Part shown: positions 44,517 through 52,182 of the stretch, in pieces
Numbering within the stretch: the stretch's first letter is position 1
How the letters are laid out: each line of letters begins with the position of its first letter
NCBI GenBank assembly: GCA_039817415.1
Contig: JBCBVV010000045.1
Span: 1-52,182 of the forward strand
Reading direction: 5' to 3'
Origin: JALEFZ01 sp039817415
GTDB lineage: Bacteria; Bacteroidota; Bacteroidia; J057
DNA: 52,182 nucleotides
Translations under genes and position numbers: made by a program
The notes under the pieces: model-generated
Database searches by the model: none
Seen by the model: the letters and a program-made list of their open reading frames with translations, nothing else
What the model was told of the DNA's origin: nothing

Positions 44517-47252
44517 TTAGTATACCTTCACTCTAAAGCCAATTTTTGCGTTGTTTTTTCCTCTGGAACTCCCTTTGACATAATGGACGGTGTTTCCTGT
44601 TCGTCCATTCACATCTCCGTAGATCGTTCCATTTCGGGTATCAACATAGATCATCAATTCTTCCTGATAAGGTCTTCTTGAAGATAGGCTGCAGAGATCG
44701 TCTGGATCGGGATTATCTGCTTCTAGAAGTCTGATGATGACAGGTACAATGGTGGCATTTTCAATGGCTTGACCATAGTTCCAGACATAGTTTTTTCCAT
44801 TTTGAAAATGACTGGTACTGACTTTATCTACATTGTCTATCGTACCTGATTTCTGCCATTTACCTGGGCCTATGCGGACGACGGATCTAAAATCTGAGCG
44901 GCTAAAAGGTGGGACGCCTACATCCATATCCTTGTCCACATCTTCGACATAGGTGATTTCAATTCTAATTCTCTTTTGCCCAAGGGAAGCCGTACTGGGC
45001 CTTCCATTCCATGTACTCCAGATTCCTTTTCTGGCATAAGCGCCTCCGTTTTTTAGGAGATAATTACCTATGAAAGCCCCTGTACCTGGGTTGAAACAAA
45101 TGGTTCGGTGATTGTCATAGTCCCATGGATGGGCCTGGCCATAAGTATTTCCATAAATTCGATACCAAGAGCCAGATGTTTGCTTTCCCCCTAATGTGTA
45201 GGTTCGTTGGTTTCCAAAATATCCAATTTCTCTCGACCCAAGATTGAGTCCATGACCTGAATTAAAACTTACAAAGCCATCAGAGTCGAAATAGCCATCT
45301 TTTGACATGCCTATTCTAATTCCATTAGTAGCAAGAGCCGAAATGACTGGTGCGGAAGTACTAGCGGTGATTCGGGTATTCCCTACTTTGATCGAGCCCT
45401 GCGCTCCGTAATAGGGCGTTTTGAATCGATCTCCATAGGAAACGGAACTGTACACCTTAGGCCATATACCTACATTGGGTTTCAAAAGAGACTTTCCCAA
45501 TACCTCTACCATCATTAGGCTAAAAGATTCTCCCACACCCTTGTTATATCCCTTGTTGGAATAGTAATCCGTAAGGTCTTTAGAGGAATTATAGACTGGG
45601 GACATATAGGGCCTGGAATTCAGGAAGAATGTATGTCCGGGATTGGCACCCGTTAAGGTATAAATAGGGATTAACTCTCCATTGGTGCGTTTGGCGTTGG
45701 CTGGCTTGAGCATATTGCTCAGGTAGAAACGATTGTTTTTAATGTCATTGAGGCTAGGTCGATCTCCGGTGATATGCTCTTTGGCAAGATCGCGTACTTT
45801 CTTTTTCAGGCCAGGGATGACCATAAATGAAGCAAGATCATTAAGCCCTTGATGGATATCCTGTGACAAGGCAGGTAAGGGACTTCCCTCATGAGGAGTT
45901 GAAAGGGTTGTCAGCCAAACCGTCCTGTTTCTGATAAAGTCAGCTTTTCGTCTTTCCTCGGCAGTTAGACGATGGCCCACCAAATCGGCACTCGTTGGGT
46001 TACTCAGGATGCCACGGCAAACAATTCCTCCAAAACTGTGAGCTACCATATAAATCATAGGCTGTTGGCTTTCGGGAAGCTTTCCATAGTATTTTTGGTA
46101 GCCGTCGTGAATTTGATTTATGGTGGCTTTTACCTGCTTCATCATGGTTTCAGCTCCATCTCTGAAGGTGAGCATAATCTCAGCCTTAGCATTGTCGCCT
46201 TTCACGATGAAAGGTTTTTTCATCAGGGCTCCAGGTACGATAGGGCGGGTATGCTCGTCCCATTGCTGTTTGGTAAATCGCTTACTAGGAACCCTTGTAC
46301 CTGGTTGGGGAATAAAGGTCATGCTGTTTCCTGAGGACTGACTCATAAGCTTCATGAATTCATAGCCCCAATAGAATTGTGGGTGTTTGGCCGAATTGAC
46401 GCCTTCATCTTTACCTGCCTGTGTTGTCTTTTCACTAACTGTAATGCCATGGATGAGGATCATGACCTTTTTCTTATTAGGCGAAAAGACGAATTCATTT
46501 GAAGGTTTGCCGTAGTATATCTCATTCCGAGTGGTGGTGAACCATACGGTACCATTGTAGGCGGCTACATATTTGACGTCATTTCTTGTATTGGAAAGGG
46601 CCTTCCAGTTTTTGATAGATGAATCCCATTTAAATACTCTTTTGCTAACACCCACCACGTAGACGTCCCCTGTTCTTGGGTCAATAGCTATATCCGTTGC
46701 AAGGCCTGCTACCTTTTTGGTAATGCCATTTTTGAAGTAGTGAATGCTTTTGTCTTGTTGGATACCCCAGCCTTCGACATCGTTTTTCATGGCCACTTGG
46801 ATCATTTTGGCTGGCATTTTCTTTTCATGATCCCATCTGCTTCCTGTCCATCGGATTACTTTGCCATTGGTCGCAAAACAGCTATAAATTTTCCCCTGAG
46901 ATGAAGAGGAGATATTCTCCCCCCACATATAGGGATTCACTTGGGTCCACGTATTTCCTGTTCCCCTAAACATGATCTTTCGATTCTCATCTGTTATCCA
47001 GATTTTACCTAATCTATCAATTGCTACTTGTTTGGCTTTGAGAGGATTGGTGCTGGATACCTTCCTCCAATTCTTGGCTGAAGCACTCCATTCAAAAATG
47101 TTTTTCGAAGTAGCTCCAACGACATAGACCTTGCCATTCAAGTGGTTAATGGCTATGTCTATCGCGCCTCCTGGAGCTTTGGTGAAGTTTTGCCCCATAA
47201 CTACTCCTGATAAAAGGAAGAAGCCTAATAGGGCTTTTGTGATGTTGTTCAT
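44517..47252 (-). CDS. secreted tectonin-like repeat protein fused to a lipase-like hydrolase
   Basis: 911 aa with a signal peptide ending VVMGQ (residue 21). Residues about 25-245 hold six or so tectonin-type beta-propeller repeats (for example AIDIAINHLNGKVYVVGATSKNIFEWS and TDIAIDPRTGDVYVVGVSKRVFKWD). From about 252 an alpha/beta hydrolase begins: KKVMILIHGITVS, then YMVAHSFGGIVCRG with nucleophile S406 in a lipase-type A-H-S-x-G-G box, and WLTTLSTPHEGSPL. The last 300 residues are Gly/Tyr/Arg-rich beta-like sequence of unknown fold. There is no T9SS tail. Tectonin repeats bind lipid A or sugars in other proteins, so a surface-targeted esterase or lipase is a fair guess; the substrate is unknown. 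Confidence 0.8.
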   Translation of the reverse strand: MNNITKALLGFFLLSGVVMGQNFTKAPGGAIDIAINHLNGKVYVVGATSKNIFEWSASAKNWRKVSSTNPLKAKQVAIDRLGKIWITDENRKIMFRGTGNTWTQVNPYMWGENISSSSQGKIYSCFATNGKVIRWTGSRWDHEKKMPAKMIQVAMKNDVEGWGIQQDKSIHYFKNGITKKVAGLATDIAIDPRTGDVYVVGVSKRVFKWDSSIKNWKALSNTRNDVKYVAAYNGTVWFTTTRNEIYYGKPSNEFVFSPNKKKVMILIHGITVSEKTTQAGKDEGVNSAKHPQFYWGYEFMKLMSQSSGNSMTFIPQPGTRVPSKRFTKQQWDEHTRPIVPGALMKKPFIVKGDNAKAEIMLTFRDGAETMMKQVKATINQIHDGYQKYYGKLPESQQPMIYMVAHSFGGIVCRGILSNPTSADLVGHRLTAEERRKADFIRNRTVWLTTLSTPHEGSPLPALSQDIHQGLNDLASFMVIPGLKKKVRDLAKEHITGDRPSLNDIKNNRFYLSNMLKPANAKRTNGELIPIYTLTGANPGHTFFLNSRPYMSPVYNSSKDLTDYYSNKGYNKGVGESFSLMMVEVLGKSLLKPNVGIWPKVYSSVSYGDRFKTPYYGAQGSIKVGNTRITASTSAPVISALATNGIRIGMSKDGYFDSDGFVSFNSGHGLNLGSREIGYFGNQRTYTLGGKQTSGSWYRIYGNTYGQAHPWDYDNHRTICFNPGTGAFIGNYLLKNGGAYARKGIWSTWNGRPSTASLGQKRIRIEITYVEDVDKDMDVGVPPFSRSDFRSVVRIGPGKWQKSGTIDNVDKVSTSHFQNGKNYVWNYGQAIENATIVPVIIRLLEADNPDPDDLCSLSSRRPYQEELMIYVDTRNGTIYGDVNGRTGNTVHYVKGSSRGKNNAKIGFRVKVY

Positions 47253-47339
47253 GAAAACTGTGTTCTATGTGTTTGTTGATTGGTTTTAAAAACCTGCTTA
47301 TGGTTAACAAACGGATAGAACTTTTCTATAACTGTCGCT

Positions 47340-47402
47340 CAGTCAGCGAATGGCCAGCTCATGTCAGTAAGTGGCTGTTTCCTGTCAGAGAAAGGGGAAT
47401 AG
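47340..47402. repeat. three direct repeats with a 21-bp period
   Basis: GTCAGCGAATGG (47342), GTCAGTAAGTGG (47363) and GTCAGAGAAAGG (47384) are spaced exactly 21 bp apart, two helical turns. They lie about 90 bp upstream of the tectonin-lipase gene (minus strand), in the 451-bp divergent gap before the ChaN-like gene. They could bind a regulator as repeated half-sites; LytTR-type sites are often spaced this way. The rest of the gap (47403-47703) shows no ORF or clear promoter that I can defend. Confidence 0.5.
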
Positions 47403-47703
47403 AAAATGGGGAAAGTCGGCTCATCAAGCTGAGATGATGATTTCCTAACTAATTAAGGTAGGTAGAGCCTACCTAGAATTGGGTAATTTTCAGGAGGATG
47501 GAAAGGATCCTTGTTTGGAATTTGTGTGCCAAGGAGTAATTCCTTAATTATCGGAATATTTTAAGGCCAATTCACCATACATGACGTGGCTGTGTTTATT
47601 CAGCAAATTATTTGTTTCTAAGCCATTTTTCATGGCCAGTTGGCAAGCTTGTGAGGCATTGGTTCTGTATATATGTACGATTCCCTAGTAACAACCCATC
47701 CTT

Positions 47704-48576
47704 ATGATTAAAGTACATTATCTCCTTTTCACCCTTTTGATTGTTCTATTCTCCCAACACCTATGGGGACAGCAAACAGCCAAACAGCTCATTAGGATTT
47801 ATGATGTTGATAAAGGAAAAGAAATTAGTCTGGAGGAATTAAGCCAAGCTGCAGGAGAGGTTGATGTTCTGTTTTGGGGAGAAGAGCACAATGATAGCCT
47901 TGGTCATATCATGCAAGACAGCTTGTACCATCTCCTGTTAGAGCAGCATGGTACGGCGAGCTTAAGCTTGGAAATGTTTGAGACAGATTGTCAATATATC
48001 CTAGACGAATACCTAGCGGGCTTCATTCTAGAAGACAAATTCCTAAAAGCTTCACGGCCTTGGAGTGACTATAAAAAATTCTATCGACCTATGGTAGAGC
48101 GTGCCAAGGAGCAAAATCAGGCGGTTATTGCCGCCAATACCCCGCGAAGATACATCAATTTGGTAGGGAGGAAGGGAAAAGGGGAGTTAGAAAACCTTCC
48201 TAAAGTTTCTCGCCAATATTTACCCCCTCTTCCGATCTACACAGATGATGTGGATTACAAAAAAAGATTTGACGACCTCATGGCTTCATTTGGCGGACAT
48301 GGGGGAGATAGCAAGGCCTTCCAAGCTCAATGTACATGGGACGCCACGATGGCACATAGCATTTTTACACATTGGAAGAAGAACAAGAAGAGTTTGATTT
48401 TTCATCTTTGTGGTCGCTTTCATTCCGACTACCAGGAAGGGACTATGAATCAGTTGAGGAGGCTAAAGCGCAACATCAAGGCAGCGAATGTTTCCTGTTT
48501 TCCTGTCGAAGATCTATCAGGCGTTGACTGGTCGGAATATGAGGGCCTGGGGAATTATGTGGTGGTTCATGAATAG
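47704..48576 (+). CDS. ChaN-like heme-binding/TIKI-superfamily secreted protein
   Basis: 290 aa. A signal peptide ends near QHLWGQ (residue 22). The body matches the ChaN-type family (DUF399; E. coli-type members bind heme): VDVLFWGEEHNDSLGH with G59-E60-E61-H62, then TASLSLEMFETDCQYILDEYLAG, RPMVERAKEQNQAVIAANTPRRY, and near the end FHLCGRFHSDYQEG. These conserved His and Glu residues are shared with the wider EreA/TIKI/TraB fold. It should be exported to the periplasm or outer membrane. It faces the lipoprotein gene of the grasp-with-spasm set, 24 bp away, which appears to belong to the same broad superfamily. Confidence 0.82.
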   Translation: MIKVHYLLFTLLIVLFSQHLWGQQTAKQLIRIYDVDKGKEISLEELSQAAGEVDVLFWGEEHNDSLGHIMQDSLYHLLLEQHGTASLSLEMFETDCQYILDEYLAGFILEDKFLKASRPWSDYKKFYRPMVERAKEQNQAVIAANTPRRYINLVGRKGKGELENLPKVSRQYLPPLPIYTDDVDYKKRFDDLMASFGGHGGDSKAFQAQCTWDATMAHSIFTHWKKNKKSLIFHLCGRFHSDYQEGTMNQLRRLKRNIKAANVSCFPVEDLSGVDWSEYEGLGNYVVVHE

Positions 48577-48600
48577 AGTAGGTACATAATTCCTGTTTTG

Positions 48601-49914
48601 TCATGGAACCTGGTATTCCTCCAAGACATTGTTTTGGACATCCAACAACCGAATGAGATGCCTTTCTCCTCTGGGGAGATACAAGTATTTGTTGGATTGA
48701 TAGTCTTTTACCAAAATCTGATCTACAGGAACAAGCTGCTGAATATCAAATGTATGAATCTCCTCTGCCTTGAATGCCTGAATGAGGAAAGCATCCTTTA
48801 ACTTACTTCGAGGGATTTTCACGGGCTCATACATGCGATGGCTCAACCATAAAGGCCTGCCGTTTTCTAGATCTAGGCGGGGATGAACAATTTGTAGATC
48901 TACCATTCCCTGAAGCTCAGGATTAACCCAAAATCCATTTTCGTGAAGTGGGATGGAAGCTTTTGGAATTTTATGTTGATCAAGGATTTCCTTGTAAATA
49001 GCGCTGTTTAGCCCTTTATTTCCTTTGTCGGTAAAATCAACTTGGTTGATGGTCAGTGGATCGATTCCTGAGAATTTTTTGAAGTATTCTCCCATCTTGA
49101 CCCAATCTGACTGCGTGGTTTCATAAATGTGTGCATATCCAGCATGTACCAGAATCTTAGCATCTGGATCTTTTTCCAGCACTTTCATCAGGTTTTTGGC
49201 TTGAGATGAGTCTCTTTGGCTCTTATTAAAGTCCTCTCGATCTTCATAAGCCACCAGGGTGAAGCCCAATGCAAGGGCTTTCCTGAGCAAGTTGGCATAT
49301 TGGGGTTCAGAAATGTAAATCCCACTTCGGAAGGAGGGTACTTTCTTTTGATTAAGGGTTGCTATGTCCCTGTGGCTAAGTGTTTCTGCTGCTAGGTATG
49401 TAAAACCTTGCTTATACAGACCTTCTAGCAATGTTTGGGTAAAAAAACGATGTTCTGGGATATGATGGGCTTCATTGATCATGATGACCTGATGATGTTC
49501 CCCTTGTTTGATAATTTCTTCCTCAGCAGCCTTGAAGGTGAGGGAACCAATGATTCCTGTCAATTCCTCATCAAGCCTGTTATTAGGCTTTTCCCGTTGT
49601 TTAGCCCAGGCTTCCAGCATGGTTTTGTATTCTCCTACGGTAGATAAGGAGGTTGCAAGCGATTGATAGTAAAGCTCTGGTGGATATTTCTGAATCAGTT
49701 TCTCTTTGTCTAGAACAAGGTTGGTGACAGGTTCGATATAATTACCTTGGTTAACCGCCCCGAAAATACTTTTCCCAATCTTGCGATCTGGATTTTGTGT
49801 TACTTTCTCGGAGAAATGGCGGTTTAAACTCTCAAGATTGTCGATATAGGTAGATTGACTTTTACAAGATGACACCAGTAGACAACTAATGCCAAGTATA
49901 AGTATATGGATCAT
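48601..49914 (-). CDS. EreA/ChaN-like lipoprotein overlapping gwsS
   Basis: About 437 aa from the Met of MIHILILGISCLLVSSC, whose lipobox VSSC (Cys17) makes it an envelope lipoprotein. A longer frame from 50094 has no sensible signal peptide and would overlap gwsS by 209 bp. With this start the overlap with gwsS is 29 bp, so translation is probably coupled. A region near residue 144 reads VIMINEAHHIPEHRFF, later TLVAYEDREDF and ILVHAGYAHIYE. This E-x-H-H and G-x2-H pattern resembles the erythromycin-esterase/ChaN/TIKI superfamily of metal- or heme-dependent proteins. The function is unknown; position ties it to the RiPP maturation set, as a possible processing enzyme, receptor or self-protection factor (inference). 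Confidence 0.68.
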   Translation of the reverse strand: MIHILILGISCLLVSSCKSQSTYIDNLESLNRHFSEKVTQNPDRKIGKSIFGAVNQGNYIEPVTNLVLDKEKLIQKYPPELYYQSLATSLSTVGEYKTMLEAWAKQREKPNNRLDEELTGIIGSLTFKAAEEEIIKQGEHHQVIMINEAHHIPEHRFFTQTLLEGLYKQGFTYLAAETLSHRDIATLNQKKVPSFRSGIYISEPQYANLLRKALALGFTLVAYEDREDFNKSQRDSSQAKNLMKVLEKDPDAKILVHAGYAHIYETTQSDWVKMGEYFKKFSGIDPLTINQVDFTDKGNKGLNSAIYKEILDQHKIPKASIPLHENGFWVNPELQGMVDLQIVHPRLDLENGRPLWLSHRMYEPVKIPRSKLKDAFLIQAFKAEEIHTFDIQQLVPVDQILVKDYQSNKYLYLPRGERHLIRLLDVQNNVLEEYQVP

Positions 49915-50887
49915 ATGTGCACTTGGCAGGTTTTGAATAAATGTCCTTTTCAACATAAGCTCTACAATCTGTACAAACATATCTGAATTCACAGTCTTTA
50001 CATGTTTCAACCTGATCTTTGGTGATATTCCAGAGGGATTTGAAAGATTCCTGACCAAGTGCTTTTCTGAAGGTATCTTGTTTGATATGACCAAACGAAT
50101 GTGTCATGGATGGGCAATTTTTGATATTTCCTTGAGCATCCACTGAGATTTTTTTATTAAGGCAATTGTTGTGATTGATTCCCTCAGTAAATAAACTAAT
50201 GTTGGATAAAAAATAGTCATGATTAACGACACCACAATGGCTTTCTGAGGCGATTTTTTCAGTAGTGAGTGCAACGAAGGCCATTTTTAATTCGATCTTA
50301 TAGGAATTCGGTGCCGAATGAAAAATGAGGCTGTTTACGCGGAGATTCTTTCTTAGAAAGGTGCGAATTTGTTCTTCGCTATGCCATTCCTCTTGGTAAG
50401 CCAGGAGTATTTCCAAGTTTTTTAACCGAGTATTGTCCAGGTAGCAGGCTAGCTCATCATGAATTTCCTCAAGTTGCTTAGGGAAAAAATACCTGACTTG
50501 GAGGGATTGACAGCCTAAGTTGTTTAGTTCTTGTACAATTTTCTCGAAGGGTTGATCGCTATCTTCCGCAACATCCACAATGGCATTGGTGATTTCAAAA
50601 GGACTATCCCAAGAGAGGTCGAGTTTGGGAAACAGTTCCGGGTATTCTGTGAAGAATCCATATTCGTTGTCTACCATAAATTGGATGTATTCATCCACAA
50701 TCTCATGAAACTCCTCGGCATAGGCCTCTTTGATTTGAGTGAGGGTTTTGCCTTCATGCTTCATCACCAGATCATACAGATCATTAGGAATAAGTTTAAC
50801 GCTATTCCGCTGAACATCACAAATGGTAGAGCGTTTGGCTCCTTTGACTAATATACAACAGGCGAATACTTTGAAATGCTTCTCCAT
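49886..50887 (-). CDS. gwsS: grasp-with-spasm system SPASM-domain maturase
   Basis: 333 aa. The N-terminus FKVFACCILVKGAKRSTICDVQRN is the characteristic start of this family. The C-terminus is a SPASM-like cysteine set: C218, C242, C258, C296, C299, C305, C308 and C323 (CLNKKISVDAQGNIKNCPS, CKDCEFRYVCTDCRAY). There is no CxxxCxxC radical-SAM motif, which is normal for this family and distinguishes it from true radical SAM maturases. It works with the ATP-grasp partner GwsG on a small precursor peptide. It sits five bases after the small ORF and overlaps the lipoprotein gene, indicating one tight operon. Confidence 0.87.
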   Translation of the reverse strand: MEKHFKVFACCILVKGAKRSTICDVQRNSVKLIPNDLYDLVMKHEGKTLTQIKEAYAEEFHEIVDEYIQFMVDNEYGFFTEYPELFPKLDLSWDSPFEITNAIVDVAEDSDQPFEKIVQELNNLGCQSLQVRYFFPKQLEEIHDELACYLDNTRLKNLEILLAYQEEWHSEEQIRTFLRKNLRVNSLIFHSAPNSYKIELKMAFVALTTEKIASESHCGVVNHDYFLSNISLFTEGINHNNCLNKKISVDAQGNIKNCPSMTHSFGHIKQDTFRKALGQESFKSLWNITKDQVETCKDCEFRYVCTDCRAYVEKDIYSKPAKCTYDPYTYTWH

Positions 50888-50891
50888 AATC

Positions 50892-51110
50892 TCAGGTAAT
50901 CTTACCCATATCCTGGATTACTCTTGAAATGGGCTTGTAATGTAAATGTGGATTGTAATGATTGGTGAAATAGAATGAGCTCTTGACATATTTGCTTAGG
51001 GAAGTACTTTCCCGAGCTGACCCTACACTAAATTGTTTGGTGCAATAGAAATTAAAGGGGAGTTCCTCGACATTCAAATCGAGACTGTCAGGTAGATTCG
51101 GATTTTCCAT
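50892..51110 (-). CDS. small ORF between gwsG and gwsS
   Basis: 72 aa. Its ATG overlaps the end of gwsG by 23 bases in another frame, and it stops 4 bp before gwsS, a spacing that favours a real, coupled gene. It has no signal peptide. Composition: acidic N-terminus (MENPNLPDSLDLNVEELPF), a Ser/Tyr/His-rich middle (STSLSKYVKSSFYFTNHYN) and one Cys at residue 23. It lacks an obvious T/S-plus-E/D core of a graspetide and a double-glycine leader, so calling it the precursor would be a guess. It could be a precursor, a leader-binding helper, or chance. Confidence 0.5.
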   Translation of the reverse strand: MENPNLPDSLDLNVEELPFNFYCTKQFSVGSARESTSLSKYVKSSFYFTNHYNPHLHYKPISRVIQDMGKIT

Positions 51111-52077
51111 GGATGAGTGTTTTTGCGATTTCTCTGCTTAAGAAATAATTACATCTATCTTCGACAAAGCCATATTGGCCAGTAGGATTGATTTCAAGGA
51201 AGACATACCTTCCTGTATCTTTTTCAAGGATTAGGTCAATTGAGCCCGTATTCAGTTGAATGATTTTCATAAAGGCTAGTACTTTTTCTTGTATCTCATC
51301 TGGCAGGGAGAATGGAACCATTCTGTTCATTTTCTCCCAGTTATATTCTCTAAAATCAGTGGAAGTTTGCTCATCTAATTGAGAGAAAATAGCCATTGCA
51401 TATATCTTGTTTTCAAGAACAAATACACGTAGTTCTATTTCCTTTTCAATATGCGATTGAACCAAGGTGGGAAGAAAAGTATCAGGTATCTGCTCGAGTA
51501 CCTCCTTGTTTACAGAGGAAGTGTATAAGAGGTAGGTTTCATGAGCCATAATAAGGCGAAGGGAACCATGAATACTTTTTGTGATCAGTCTCTGTTTGTC
51601 TAATAGCTCTTTGAGTTCAGTCTTGGTCTTTACGATGTAGGTGGCAGGAATAGAAAACCCGGCCTCTCTCGCAGCAAGAAGTGACTTGGTTTTATTAATG
51701 TCATTGATAAATGGGTTACCTAACCAAAACTTATCTGATAGACAGTGAATTATACCGTCTTTGAGATTACTGAGCTCACCCTTCAGGTAAAATTCAAGAT
51801 TTTCCTCGACAGTTTTATCCAGATGATCACCAAGATCAGGAACGCGTATGAGGAATTTTTTCCTAAACCAGACTGATTTTACTTCAGCACTTTGAAAAGG
51901 AACCTTCTGATCGGTTTCGAATTTGATATTGACATCTTCATTAGAAATCTGAATGTGATAAGGAAGCCTTTCAAGCTCTCCATGGCTAACAGACTTAAAG
52001 TCTTGCCCGTAATGAGCAAGCCAGTCCATCACATTATGGATGGAAGCTTCATCACGCGCTCCAACGAAAAGAATCAT
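51088..52077 (-). CDS. gwsG: grasp-with-spasm system ATP-grasp peptide maturase
   Basis: 329 aa ATP-grasp ligase of the graspetide (omega-ester/amide peptide) class. It joins side chains of a ribosomal peptide using ATP. The N-terminus MILFVGARDEASIHNVMDWL and VKSVWFRKKF are typical of the family. The ATP-grasp domain includes FWLGNPFINDINKTKSLLAAREAGFSIPATYI, LVQSHIEKEIELRVFVLENKIYAMAIFS, and the metal-binding end YVFLEINPTGQYGFVEDRCNYFL. The precursor gene usually lies upstream, which would be at or beyond the right edge. It is the first complete gene of the minus-strand operon. Only 105 bp upstream are in the window. Confidence 0.88.
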   Translation of the reverse strand: MILFVGARDEASIHNVMDWLAHYGQDFKSVSHGELERLPYHIQISNEDVNIKFETDQKVPFQSAEVKSVWFRKKFLIRVPDLGDHLDKTVEENLEFYLKGELSNLKDGIIHCLSDKFWLGNPFINDINKTKSLLAAREAGFSIPATYIVKTKTELKELLDKQRLITKSIHGSLRLIMAHETYLLYTSSVNKEVLEQIPDTFLPTLVQSHIEKEIELRVFVLENKIYAMAIFSQLDEQTSTDFREYNWEKMNRMVPFSLPDEIQEKVLAFMKIIQLNTGSIDLILEKDTGRYVFLEINPTGQYGFVEDRCNYFLSREIAKTLIHGKSEST

Positions 52078-52182
52078 AACAAACTCGTATTTGAGAAAAG
52101 AGAGGGATTAATAGGAGGTAAAATCAACTAATATGAAAAATGGTTCAGATACGATACCTATTAGCTGATTTCACCTTTTTTG

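Noticed and set aside
48601..50094. Long form of the EreA/ChaN-like lipoprotein starting at 50094
   Set aside because: The first 60 residues lack a signal peptide and would overlap gwsS by 209 bp; the internal Met at 49914 begins a clear lipoprotein signal.
52161..52181. Possible end of a graspetide precursor (short minus-strand frame ending KKGEIS)
   Set aside because: Only six codons are visible before the right edge; another frame is equally open, so no gene can be supported.
1..52182. CRISPR array, rRNA genes, prophage or intact insertion sequence
   Set aside because: No regularly spaced repeat units, no rRNA sequence, no phage structural genes and no intact transposase were seen.

Overview
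The window is a stretch of chromosome from a member of the Bacteroidota. It is probably a free-living or marine gliding type, but the family cannot be fixed from sequence alone. Supporting signs are: promoters of the Bacteroidota form TTTG-N19/20-TAnnTTTG (clear before the tRNA-Ser, rpsA and the Rhs-like gene); secreted proteins with type IX secretion (T9SS) C-terminal sorting domains; a TonB receptor with an N-terminal carboxypeptidase-regulatory-like domain; a long acidic ribosomal protein S1; and a grasp-with-spasm peptide maturation pair. Core and accessory genes alternate, and no intact mobile element was seen.

Left part (1-16.1 kb): a short NuoG of complex I; a membrane-anchored AraC regulator; a TonB receptor followed by two lipoprotein phosphatases with HCxxGKDRAGF loops, which look like one uptake-and-dephosphorylation unit; a secreted dimeric-barrel-like lipoprotein with its own AraC regulator; a protein of unknown function with a faint resemblance to the DNA polymerase III psi subunit; rdgB-udk with overlapping ATGA; tRNA-Ser(UGA) on the minus strand; a MarR regulator; and dnaX. 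The dnaX reading frame is split at a run of ten A. The upstream frame stops just after the run, and the -1 frame continues open for about 219 codons into a normal tau-type C-terminus.

Middle (16.3-38.2 kb): an arsenate-reductase-like phosphatase; rpsA; a DUF202 membrane protein; an orphan Rhs/YD-type secreted protein; an AspT/YidE-type transporter with two TrkA-C domains and a co-directional membrane protein; small lipoproteins and secreted proteins; a DUF1080 hydrolase; two T9SS paralogs; a DinB-family protein; and a TetR-controlled tripartite RND efflux operon. Three copies of a 16-bp operator flank tetR, two of them exact reverse complements.

Right part (38.3-52.2 kb): a T9SS surface protein; three more paralogs of the T9SS family seen at 28-31 kb; a large secreted protein joining tectonin-like repeats to a lipase-like domain; a ChaN-type protein; and, on the minus strand, an overlapping set gwsG - small ORF - gwsS - lipoprotein. 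GwsG (ATP-grasp) and GwsS (SPASM) are the maturases of a graspetide-type RiPP system. The overlapping lipoprotein looks like the EreA/ChaN/TIKI superfamily and faces another member of that broad superfamily across a 24-bp gap. The usual upstream precursor gene would lie beyond the right edge, so the system is only partly visible.

The most promising items for follow-up are the grasp-with-spasm operon with its lipoprotein partner, the dnaX frameshift, the receptor/phosphatase locus, the expanded T9SS family and the tectonin-lipase fusion. All assignments come from reading motifs by eye; no database search was run.
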